Below, piece after piece: positions 57,301 through 64,000 of a stretch of DNA of 64,000 nt. The position numbers and the translations under genes were made by a program. How positions within the stretch are numbered: position 1 is the stretch's first letter; every line of letters begins with the position of its first letter. Below the pieces are notes generated by a model. That model was not told the DNA's origin and made no database searches. It saw only the letters and a list, made by a program, of their open reading frames with translations. The stretch is from Cinnamomum chago (taxonomy: Eukaryota; Streptophyta; Magnoliopsida; Laurales; Lauraceae): contig CP142451.1 of assembly GCA_038049695.1 (NCBI GenBank), forward strand, positions 125,027,501 through 125,091,500, read 5' to 3'.

Positions 57301-59947
57301 GCTCCCCAATCTTACAAAGTTTCAACAATACGTGCGCCAATGAATGTTCCTAAGATCTCAGCATCCTGCACCCACTAGAGAAACCGTTCTTTTATTTCTA
57401 TTAAAAGAACTGAGAAACAACCTCTCCATACAATTCAAAATGCTATTTTGAAAAAAATTTATTCTAATGAGAATTGAGATATAGTTAATGGTTAACGAAT
57501 GTGAATTCTGGACCTGTTACGTGAACACTCTTCAGCTGATAATTGTTTTAATTTGTATTCTATAATGTATCTTAGTTTGTATGTTCTTTAAGGTGTTACT
57601 ATTATTTATTTTTTCTTTTTTTGATCATATTAGTTATGTTTTCTTTATGTAGGGAATACCATTTTTCCATGCTGGTGATGAGATGCTTCGCTCAAAGTCA
57701 CTTGATCGTGATTCATACAACTCCGGTGATTGGTTCAACAGGTTCACCTCTATTCTTCACCATAATCATGCTGTCATGAGGATTGTGTTCTTTGGTTATG
57801 ATTTAAACAAACTTCTTTGCGAGATTCTAGTATGGCATTTGTAATGATTTCACTTTTGCTTTTCATTTTTCTCAGGCTGGATTTCAGCTATGAGACAAAC
57901 AATTGGGGTGTTGGCCTTCCTCCAAAAGAAAAGAATGAAAAGAACTGGCCTCTGTAAGCATTTAATTGTTTCTTTTCCTTACCCAGTGTAACTATGGTTT
58001 TTCACTAGTTAGTAGTTATTGTATTTTTTTTGTTTCTGTCAAGTAATATCTATTGAACCATTCTGAGAACAGCTTATGCTCTCACCATATTTTTGTTTCT
58101 TGTATCAGGATCAGGGTATATTGTTTCAATTTTTCTCGAATCTACACTCAGGCTGTAAAAGATTCTCTCTTACTTGGATGTTGTGTGGCTTCAACTTATT
58201 GTTGTTTCAGGATTAAACCGCGATTGGCAGATTCATCCTTCAAGCCTCTGAAAAGTCACATTCTCGCTGCGGTAGATAATTTCACAGACTTGTTAAAGAT
58301 TAGATACTCTTCACCACTTTTCCGTTTAAAGACAGCAGCAAGTATCCAGGTGAGAATTTAAAAAAAAAAAAAAAAAGATGTTTACATCATATCCTCTTTT
58401 ATATTTAGTGATTAAGTAGAAATGCTGAATGGGCATCATTAAGGATGCAAGGCTGGAACAAACGACACTTTAGGAATTCAGCTTCCAAAACAAATTGCTC
58501 AATGAAGTTGGATGGAGTTAAAACTATATTAGAAGAATAACTTGGGCTTCTCAATAGGCATTCATGGAGAGAATGTGTTGCATTTTGATGTTGATAACAA
58601 TATCTATAGTATGGCCATCTTTTTGAAGTGAGGTATACTGATGGAAAGCTTCTTGCCTCCTACGTCCACCGATGTGGGCTTCATTGAAGATTGTTTTGTA
58701 GAGATACTGTTGGGATGGACATGATCTGTGGAGAACAAAGAGGATAGCAGGATCAGAAATCTAATTTTCCTACTGATCATTGAAGGCAATTGTGTATGTC
58801 CATAGGACATGTTTCCTTTTGACTTCTGTTCTGTGTCTGATCAGTGTTGTCATGACTGACCTTAGATTGGGAATCCTTGAAGAGTTTCATGGCAGGTCAT
58901 AACTTGGGCAGAAGTGACATACAGGATATAATATTTCCTGTAATGGTTTCCTATCATCTCTTGCAGTGAATATCTTCTAAATGCACCTCATTAGTCTTCT
59001 AATAATGAGTAATTTCAATCATTCAAAAAAAAGAAAAAAATAAAGGAGTAATTTCAGAGCAATCTATCGAAGTATAGTATTCCAAAACCAAATTCTAGAA
59101 ATTTGTTTAGAAGGGTTAAGATGCATCATCCACTGCTAGATTAGTTGAAATCGGGTTTTCGCAACCAATTGACTGTGCTTTCAGATCATCATTTACATTG
59201 TATCATCTTTTTTATTTGTCTCCCCCAATGTATATAGCCTTCTGTTGCTGTTGTCTCTGGAGTTGTTTACATATACATTCTCTCTGGACGAGAACCCTTT
59301 CTCCAGAGAAATAACTTTTTTGTTGAGGAAATCCTTACTAAATATGTAATTTTGTACAGGAAAGGGTGCGCTTCCATAACACTGGAACATCGTGGGTACC
59401 TGGGGTCATTGTCATGAGCATTGAAGATGGTTATGAAGGCATGCCTGGCCTGTCACAGTTGGATCCCATGTGGGTAAAGTTAGATTAGTTATCTTTCTTT
59501 TTTTCTATTTGCTATTTTTTTTCCTTGTTTCTTTCTATTTTGTTTTGAGTGTTGTCCGAGCAAGCAATCACACCCAGCTCATTGATTATTACATAATGTT
59601 TTTTCTGTTCCTATCAGCTACTCCTATATTGTTGTCGTCTTCAATGCATGCCCAACTCAAGTCTCATTTGTGAGTTATGCATTGAGAGAAAGGACTCTTC
59701 AATTACATCCTGTACAGGTACTTGTCTCTAATATTAAATATTGGCACCCGCCGTGAATTTGTCATCATATGTTTAAATGGAATAGCCATTGGAAATGAAA
59801 GAATCTCCTGATTAGGCTTTTGGCCTTTTGCAGTTGATGTCATCAGATGAGCTCATCCAGACGTCTTCTTATGAATCCCATTCTGGGTGCTTCATAGTTC
59901 CTCCATGGACAACCTCAGTATTCGTTGAAACTCGAAAATCTGATTAA
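29547..59947 (+). CDS. PU1: Limit dextrinase / pullulanase-type starch debranching enzyme, chloroplastic
   Basis: Hydrolyses alpha-1,6 branches of starch in plastids (GH13 with N-terminal CBM48-like region). I joined 27 exons: 29547-29792, 32080-32268?, 33835-33943, 37033-37169, 37277-37476, 37592-37741, 39028-39088, 40042-40162, 40765-40855, 41895-41988, 42115-42210, 42341-42481, 45442-45492, 47126-47196, 47393-47485, 50401-50491, 52214-52285, 53041-53097, 53995-54063, 54604-54660, 54746-54820, 57653-57741, 57876-57953, 58211-58349, 59360-59469, 59618-59717, 59834-59947. The sum is 966 aa, close to known plant enzymes. Residues 1 to about 75 are a Ser-rich transit peptide. Motifs: YNWGYNP (432), DVVYNH (478), DGFRFD552 nucleophile, YGE589GW acid/base, HD721N; the three catalytic positions are spaced as in the barley enzyme. 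All junctions are GT-AG except the exon 2 end, which cannot be resolved. Confidence 0.93.
30916..30982. repeat. 36-bp tandem duplication in intron 1 of the limit dextrinase gene
   Basis: gga(c/t)ggttttgaacacaag followed by atgggggagcaa occurs twice at 36-bp spacing. Adjacent text (tcacccgctaaactcac, gtggtgatagagagag) looks like transposon-derived sequence. Confidence 0.7.
34374..34500 (+). repeat. Degraded tRNA-like SINE remnant in intron 3
   Basis: tagctcagtggtgaggc resembles an A box, and ggtcgatgttcaaaactc about 70 bp on resembles a B box. No A tail or target duplication can be assigned. It lies just left of the hAT-like element at 34567. Confidence 0.35.
34567..35931. mobile_element. Non-autonomous TIR transposon with GATACG/GACACG subterminal repeats
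   Basis: Ends are CTATGAAGCACGGACACGG (left) and, reverse-complemented, CTAAGAAGCACGGATAC (right). The 8-bp target duplication aatgtgat is perfect (34559-34566 and 35932-35939), which fits hAT or a short-duplication MULE. Both ends carry dense short repeats of (g)gatacg and ggacacg in opposite senses. The 1.0-kb core has a purine-rich part with repeated atagcatcaag(a)n and cagcagcag blocks, then a GC-rich cggcagcacgacgac stretch. Long open frames inside are low-complexity. It sits in intron 3 of the limit dextrinase gene. Confidence 0.8.
37199..37245. repeat. (CT)23 microsatellite inside a 107-nt intron
   Basis: Forty-seven bases of CT repeats lie in intron 4 of the limit dextrinase gene (37170-37276), between the GTATGT donor and the acceptor aaagcag. 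They make up almost half the intron and are its main pyrimidine tract. Confidence 0.92.
38184..38470 (-). mobile_element. LINE 3'-end fragment in limit dextrinase intron 6
   Basis: On the minus strand the frame reads [20 protein letters not shown], then [20 protein letters not shown] before a stop. This matches the conserved tail of plant non-LTR reverse transcriptase ORFs (RWFGHV...RGRPKKTW). The plus end carries the familiar tcatcatcatcattatgaaag 3' tail region. Only the last about 60 codons survive. Confidence 0.75.
38815..38990. repeat. 92-bp tandem duplication before limit dextrinase exon 7
   Basis: gggcccttttcaaca(g/a)ttca occurs at 38815 and 38907, each followed by (t)ttgc.attagtcatcttaac and attatc.attttca. 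The copies differ mainly by an 18-T run in the first. The block ends about 40 bp from the exon 7 acceptor. Confidence 0.75.
43500..43700 (-). repeat. Possible degraded SINE, limit dextrinase intron 12
   Basis: On the minus strand gatagctcaagtggtcacg (A-box-like) is followed by agggattgacacttgaatc (B-box-like) and runs toward an A-rich end (T tract at 43502-43509 on plus). It is too eroded to place ends. Confidence 0.35.
44570..44640 (-). repeat. Possible tRNA-like SINE fragment, limit dextrinase intron 12
   Basis: The minus strand reads gtagcagtggtaaggcaacg, then ataagg and agggtttgaaccgtgg, which look like A and B boxes at normal spacing. Ends not definable. Confidence 0.3.
49126..49476. 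mobile_element. Foldback MULE-like element with long TIRs, copy 2
   Basis: Left end GGGAAAATCTCAAAAAGGTA and right end, reverse-complemented, GGGAAATTTTCAAAAAGGTA open long inverted arms that carry cattttcaaa.aagtg..tgaa and atatttc.aaaag. The 9-bp target duplication atttcttta is perfect (49117-49125 and 49477-49485). The arms are related to the element at 22339-22861, so the two are one family. It lies in intron 15 of the limit dextrinase gene and codes nothing. Confidence 0.82.
50799..51127 (-). mobile_element. Complete 329-bp TRIM, second family
   Basis: On the minus strand a 118-bp LTR (51127-51010) begins TGTTGGGAAGTCCCACATC and ends TTCTTACA. It is followed at once by the Met-tRNA primer site TGGTATTAGAGC (51009-50998), a 93-bp interior, the purine tract cttgagggggag, and a second 118-bp LTR (50916-50799). 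The 5-bp target duplication catat is perfect (50794-50798 and 51128-51132). The LTRs differ at about 18 sites (about 15%), so it is much older than the TRIM at 19549. It lies antisense in intron 16 of the limit dextrinase gene. Confidence 0.9.
51351..51389. repeat. (CT)n(CA)n compound microsatellite
   Basis: About ten CT units run into seven or eight CA units in intron 16 of the limit dextrinase gene. Confidence 0.85.
52785..52889. repeat. 26-bp inverted repeat able to form a hairpin
   Basis: The arm at 52785-52810 (taaagatacagaagatgact plus catgaa) is repeated in inverse at 52864-52889 with a single difference, separated by 53 nt. Transcribed from the minus strand the mismatch becomes G:U, giving an unbroken 26-bp stem. 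No other transposon feature is evident. Confidence 0.7.
54553..54581. repeat. (CT)n tract upstream of limit dextrinase exon 20
   Basis: About 13 CT units end some 20 bp before the exon 20 acceptor (ttatcag at 54603), so the microsatellite overlaps the region where the branch point and pyrimidine tract are expected. Confidence 0.85.
55155..55917 (-). mobile_element. LINE 3' portion with zf-RVT domain
   Basis: On the minus strand 55742-55395 reads [20 protein letters not shown], then an [14 protein letters not shown] segment before a stop. This is the zinc-binding reverse-transcriptase tail (HLLLHC..A..VW, WKERN-like) of plant L1-type LINEs. Upstream, a shifted frame gives [20 protein letters not shown], the usual preceding motif, so the ORF carries a frameshift. 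The 3' UTR ends in aataaataaataaat near 55155. The element is interrupted by a solo LTR at 55918. Intron 21 of the limit dextrinase gene. Confidence 0.8.
55918..56729 (+). mobile_element. Solo LTR of the 19549-type TRIM, interrupted by a MITE
   Basis: 55918-56092 aligns with the 182-bp LTR of the TRIM at 19549 (TGTGACACCCTGGAGTCCCA, then gggccaaagcggacaatatc). The last six bases of the LTR (gttata) are found only at 56724-56729, beyond a 623-bp insertion. No second LTR or primer site is present, so this is a solo LTR. The 9-mer gatatgaca occurs on both sides (55907-55915 and 56730-56738), two bases off the left end. Confidence 0.75.
56093..56715. mobile_element. hAT-like MITE inserted in the solo LTR
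   Basis: The insertion ends rightward in CCTAGAGCCGCCACTG, whose reverse complement CAGTGGCGGCTCTAGG is a common plant hAT-MITE terminus. The left end CATGGGTGGAG is only a weak partner. The flanks gatggggc (56085-56092) and ggtggggc (56716-56723) match 7/8 as an 8-bp duplication. The interior is AT-rich and non-coding. Confidence 0.6.
57000..57095 (+). repeat. Inverted second copy of the LINE 3' UTR
   Basis: Sequence from tttttaaatctcttttatcc through agattcggatccgaaatcac to gatgccagttctgg is the reverse complement, with modest divergence, of 55262-55368. The two copies face each other about 1.7 kb apart in intron 21 of the limit dextrinase gene. Confidence 0.75.
57112..57212. repeat. Dispersed 100-bp repeat, copy 1
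   Basis: The run agatctggatctggccctgg, then ccggatctataaaggc and aacccatttgcatccct matches 61163-61262 (tagatctgaatctggagccg, gggtctataaagacag, cggcccatttgaattcct) in the same orientation. Confidence 0.6.
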
Positions 59948-60845
59948 TGCTATGCGCCATGCATCACCAGCTCAAGAATCATTCCAGCAGGAACACAAAG
60001 CAGAAGAATAACTACTGAGCGGAAGAAATAATGCAGATTGCAAGACACATTTGTGCCTATTTGGAGGAATGCATCAATAATCATAATATATTGGCGAATG
60101 AATTTTCTTTACAGCTGAGGAATAATTGGCACATGATGAATGAATTTTTTGGCCTGAAGATGTCTTCCAGTTCTAGCCATGATCTTTAAAACAATAAATT
60201 CATATTATTTCATTCAGCGAGACGTATGTTGGACTTATTGTATGATTTGCATAGCAAAGTCAAGGAATAATTAAAGCATCTCGATTATGCCTTTCAGTTT
60301 CTTGTTTTGCCTAGGCTTCTGTGGTGTTAAACGTTGTTATAAACCTCATTTTCAATGCGAAATTCCAAAGCCCCACTCCACCAAATCCAACAAAAAAGGT
60401 CAAAGGAGCCAAACACAAGGTGGTCGATCAGGGTGGGCCACCTCATTTGTGAGGGATTAAGCATAGGTGAAAATGACACTTGCATCCGCAAGATTTGCTT
60501 CAGGCCCTCAAAAGCAATTCCATGCCTGAATCTTTGAAGATATGGCAACAGCAATTCAGTAAGTACCCTTGCCACCTGTGACAATGAAGAGAATTAGGAA
60601 CCTATTTTGGATTGGGGATAATTTCGGATCTGGATTCGCATCCATGCATAAATGATCTCGAACATTTGGACCTGAAATGATCATATAGTTTGAGTTCGAA
60701 TTATCAAGGACTCTTTAACATTCACATATTAACAGTTATGTAGGCTTTGAGGACCTATGTAGTTTGAGTTGGATTCATATTTGAGAGTCTATTTAGGTTT
60801 GAAGTTGACGCCAGATTCAAACACAAAAAATTGGTTCCGTGGAGA

Positions 60846-61155
60846 GGGTGTTCATGGGCAAGGCCGGGCTGAGTTATGGCATATACACGCTCAGCCCAAC
60901 TTTATAAACACAATCCCAAGCATGGGCTTTAATGTCAGGGCCATGCCATTTAGTCAATTGGGCTGGGCTGAACTGGGCTTTTTGTGAGTTCTACTGCTTC
61001 TAGTAATTGTTTGGACAAACTATCATTAAATTATAAGCATCCTTCCTTCAGAATGGCTAGGCGTGCTTTGGGCTTTCTATCATTTAATTCAAGCCCATCC
61101 TAAGTATTAAATAGGCCCAATTTATATATCCAAGGCCAGTCCATGAGCACCCCTT
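60846..61155. mobile_element. hAT-like MITE, copy 2 (inverse of 25467-25787)
   Basis: The right end, reverse-complemented, reads aaggggtgctcatggactgg. Further in, attgggcctatttaatact and gggcttgaattaaatgatag parallel copy 1. The left end agggtgttcatgggcaagg is its inverted partner. Flanks are too diverged to call a target duplication. Confidence 0.5.
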
Positions 61156-61162
61156 GTTCTAT

Positions 61163-61262
61163 GCTGGATCTAGATCTGAATCTGGAGCCGGGTCTATAAA
61201 GACAGATCTGGGTTTGGATCCACTATGGTTGGGCCCAGGATCCGGCCCATTTGAATTCCTAG
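61163..61262. repeat. Dispersed 100-bp repeat, copy 2
   Basis: Direct-orientation match to 57112-57212, abutting the right end of the hAT-like MITE. Element type unknown. Confidence 0.55.
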
Positions 61263-62709
61263 TCACGTTGACTATCTAATCGGTCATCTCAGTTCCAGCC
61301 AATTCAAGAATCAGTGGTATTTGCCAACTTTCACTTGTTCTGTTATTGTTATAACATTACTTCCACTGTGGCCCGGCCTCTTTGACAACTTCCCAAGGGA
61401 TGAAGAGGAGCTTAGCAATGAAAAGAAGGGAGAAATTCAGAAGACGTGAACACCAGACAATTTGCAGGGTCAAAGGCGAAACAGCAATACACTGGATTGA
61501 AGCAAGGGATTCATTCACTAAGATACTCATTGGTTTTTTGTCTCAACTACGATGAGTGGGCAAAGTACTAATGCTAGTACTCTTGCTAGCCCAACCAGCC
61601 CAGAGGTGACCCCTATTGGTAAAGACCTTTCCCTTTTGCAGGAAGAAGCTAAAGCTATGAAACTTGGATGAGGATCCTCAGTTGAAAGAAACGACCTCTT
61701 TTTTTCTTTTTCTTTTTTTTTTTCTTTTTTTTTTCCATTTTAGGTTTTGGAGAAATTATGAGTAGAATCCAGCTAGATGGAGGGTTAAAAAAATAAATAA
61801 ATAAAATAAATTCTGACCTTTCCAAGAATGTGGGCAAAGGAACTGATCAGCAAGCTCCAAAAGATTCTGAGTCAACAAGTACTCTTCCCATACAAGCAAA
61901 ATGGCCGCACATTGTCGTTAACTCTTCCAAGCAAATAACTAGGAAAATTGCAAATCTCCACACTCGACAAAATCAGCAAAACCATGTTGGCAAATCAAAT
62001 TACAGACAATTCTAGCCATCTTGTAAATGGTGCCAGACATGCATCAACATTTGACTCAGAGATTATCCCAAAAAAGAAGAAAACTCTGCTCGTCAATGAG
62101 CCTGGCTGTTGCTGATGAATAATTTTCGATATTGAATATGCCCATTGTAAGAAGCCGAGCCCAAATGGACTAAGAGTCAGAAGAACTGAGAGCCTTACCA
62201 TAGATTCTCATGTCCTGTGCACATGGCCTAGCTCTAAAAACGCCACTCCAAAGTTCTTTTAAGCAACTCCATAAATTGTTTTCCAGGTATTTTACACACA
62301 GAAACTCGAAAGACAGTAGTTGCACCATCAAAAGCCCCAAGGTCTAAAAATTCTTAATATTCCAATATTACATAACGGTATATTGAAGTGCCAACCATTA
62401 AAAAAAATAAAAATGAATAAGAGTATGCTACTCGATCAAAATCCTTAGCACAAAGGTTCATCAACTCATGGAGCTAAACTACTTCATGGACACTTCCGAG
62501 AAGTAAGAAAAGGGTAGGGAAAGATTAGTCAATTTTGGAGTGGGAACCCTGACAAGGAAAATATGGAAATGGCAAGAAGCAAAAACCCAGTAACTAGCTT
62601 GAGGAATGGCAATTGTGTACAGAAGACATGGGGCTCCAGCCTACAGCATCAGAAACCAGAAAAAGGCCATTCCTGCTGATGGTGAGATGCAGATCGATGT
62701 GCTCTACGT

Positions 62710-64000
62710 TCATCTCATGTTCTGCCTCATCTTGATCATCCGCTTGAGTGCTGCAAGCCAGAAGTTGCACTCATCCCAATCACTTGTTGTCAGGCCCACC
62801 TGTTTCCATAGAACAGACGAGAAAGATGATGGGGTTCTCTTTGTATCATGAATCATTGTGCAGTACAAACAGTTAATGATAAGACTAGAGTGATCAAAGA
62901 CCCACCTGGATTTGTAGGGCGCCAGCAAAATCCCCCGAATCCAGAGCTTGGCAGAGCTGACACAGCTTGGCAGCAGCATTTGGAGATATGTCTCCGCCAT
63001 TGAGTTTTGCAAATAGAGACCCTATTTTCCTCGAATTGTCCTCTATCTCACGTTTTTTAGCTGGATTAGCACGTGAACCTCCAAGTGCTTCTGACGTCTC
63101 ATTGTAAAGCCTCGTCAATGTTGTGATGGCAGGCCTGAGTTCAGCTGTAATTTTGAATCACCACCGAAACTCAAATGTCTGCCTTTGTGATCAATGGTAT
63201 AAACTCTTGTGAAAGGTGCATGAATAAAACCATGATTGAAGTAAATGCTTATGAACATCAAAACAGTGCCCCTTACAACGAATTTCTAGGAATCTAGCAC
63301 AAAATAGATATATGGTAAGTTCCTAACACAGACTTCTCCCCTTCAGCCGTGCCTTTTATGAATGTTCACGGATAGAAATATGCATACAAATCAAGATTCA
63401 CCAAGGCTAAATAAATTTGACCTTCTGGTAGAATAAGTGTGGTTTAAATGCATGATACTAATATTGGTTTTGCTTGTTTTGTACAAGGTTCTATTAGTGA
63501 CTGATACCATGTTGTGATTGTGAGAGTCTGAAACCTAAATTACATTTGAACATATAATTCTGTACCAGCATACCATTTTCAGGCCTTGCATCTAGAACTC
63601 CCTCAAACTCATTTACGGAGAATTCATTCATATATTTATGTTCTCTCATGATCTTTCGAAGAAATCATCATCAGAAAAAAATAAAAAAAAAAGACAACAA
63701 AACAGAGCAATATAATGGCTTGGACCGTTATATTGGTTCTGCTATGTAATGATTTCAGCACTCGCTGTTTCAACATCTGAATCCAGGTAAACCACGACCA
63801 TAAGAATTTCACATCCAAAGGGAACTTGATATTACCAGGCACATTTGAAGTATCAACTGCCTGCACAGTAGGCGGTGGTGCAGGAGGGGCCACCACTGAT
63901 TGTGATTGTGAAGGCTGAACAGGACTGGGGGGCTGCATGGGAGCCATTCCAGGTTTTTGAAGAAACCCAGGGCCAGTTGAGGGCACAAATGGGGGTGTAG
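62710..64000 (-). CDS. SEC31: Protein transport protein SEC31, C-terminal exons (5' partial)
   Basis: SEC31 with SEC13 forms the outer COPII coat that buds ER-to-Golgi vesicles. Three minus-strand exons are visible: 64000-63836 (runs off the window), 63144-62906 and 62799-62710, joined by GT-AG introns with matching phases. They read a Pro/Gln-rich linker ([20 protein letters not shown]), then [20 protein letters not shown], the conserved helical domain ([50 protein letters not shown]) and the end [20 protein letters not shown] to RQNMR and TGA. The tail agrees with plant SEC31 A/B proteins. The N-terminal WD40 propeller lies beyond the window. It converges with the limit dextrinase gene, 2.8 kb away. 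Confidence 0.93.

Larger units (their letters stand above)
59948..62709. other. Convergent intergenic region, limit dextrinase to SEC31
   Basis: Likely 3' UTRs at both sides. In the middle are a hAT-like MITE relative (60846-61155), a dispersed 100-bp repeat (61163-61262), and a 39-codon ORF at 61552-61671 (MSGQSTNASTLASPTSPEV...) that looks protein-like but is too short to assign. There is a long T-rich run at 61699-61740. I see no full gene. Confidence 0.55.

Noticed and set aside
1..64000. CRISPR array, prokaryotic operon, rRNA or organelle-derived DNA
   Set aside because: No regularly spaced direct repeats, no rRNA motifs and no run of plastid or mitochondrial genes were seen; the window is nuclear plant DNA.

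Overview
The window is nuclear DNA from a flowering plant. Genes are split by GT-AG introns, intergenic DNA is AT-rich, and there are many small plant-type transposable elements (TRIMs, a tRNA-derived SINE, LINE tails, foldback MULEs and hAT-like MITEs). The coded proteins match plant families: NLR, MORN-type PIP5K, limit dextrinase and SEC31. Long introns and mixed dicot/monocot-like residues do not fix the clade; a woody eudicot or magnoliid would fit, but this is a guess.

Layout. (1) 1-1767 (+): C-terminal LRR half of a disease-resistance NLR cut by the left edge, with a recent 72-bp tandem LRR expansion. (2) 1768-7741: gene-poor, with old dispersed repeats and one unrecognised coding-like stretch near 3975-4292. 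(3) 8101-12530 (+): complete eight-exon phosphatidylinositol-4-phosphate 5-kinase with eight MORN repeats (764 aa), preceded by a TATA box and a leader holding two upstream ORFs. (4) 14777-24509 (-): complete eight-exon gene (421 aa) for a probably plastid-targeted SirB1-N/transglutaminase-like plus TPR protein of unknown function; its introns carry a TRIM, a foldback MULE, a MITE and a LINE tail. (5) 24510-29546: intergenic, with hAT-like MITE and SINE copies. (6) 29547-59947 (+): a 30-kb, 27-exon gene for chloroplast limit dextrinase/pullulanase (about 966 aa) whose catalytic residues are all intact and whose introns are packed with transposons. (7) 62710-64000 (-): the last three exons of SEC31 (COPII outer coat), cut by the right edge.

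The genes have unrelated housekeeping or defence roles: starch debranching in the plastid, PI(4,5)P2 synthesis at the membrane, ER-to-Golgi transport and pathogen recognition. They are not an operon or biosynthetic cluster. PIP5K converges on the SirB1-like gene and limit dextrinase converges on SEC31, while the SirB1-like and limit dextrinase genes diverge from a shared 5-kb upstream region.

I found no clearly new biological system. The observations most worth a second look are an in-frame poly-methionine upstream ORF abutting the PIP5K start, a limit dextrinase exon 2/3 junction that cannot be joined in frame by GT-AG splicing, two intact miniature LTR elements with perfect target duplications, a LINE / solo-LTR / hAT-like nested insertion, and long-TIR MULE relatives in introns of two neighbouring genes. 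All exon joins were worked out by eye from reading frame, splice sites and remembered family sequences; no search was run.
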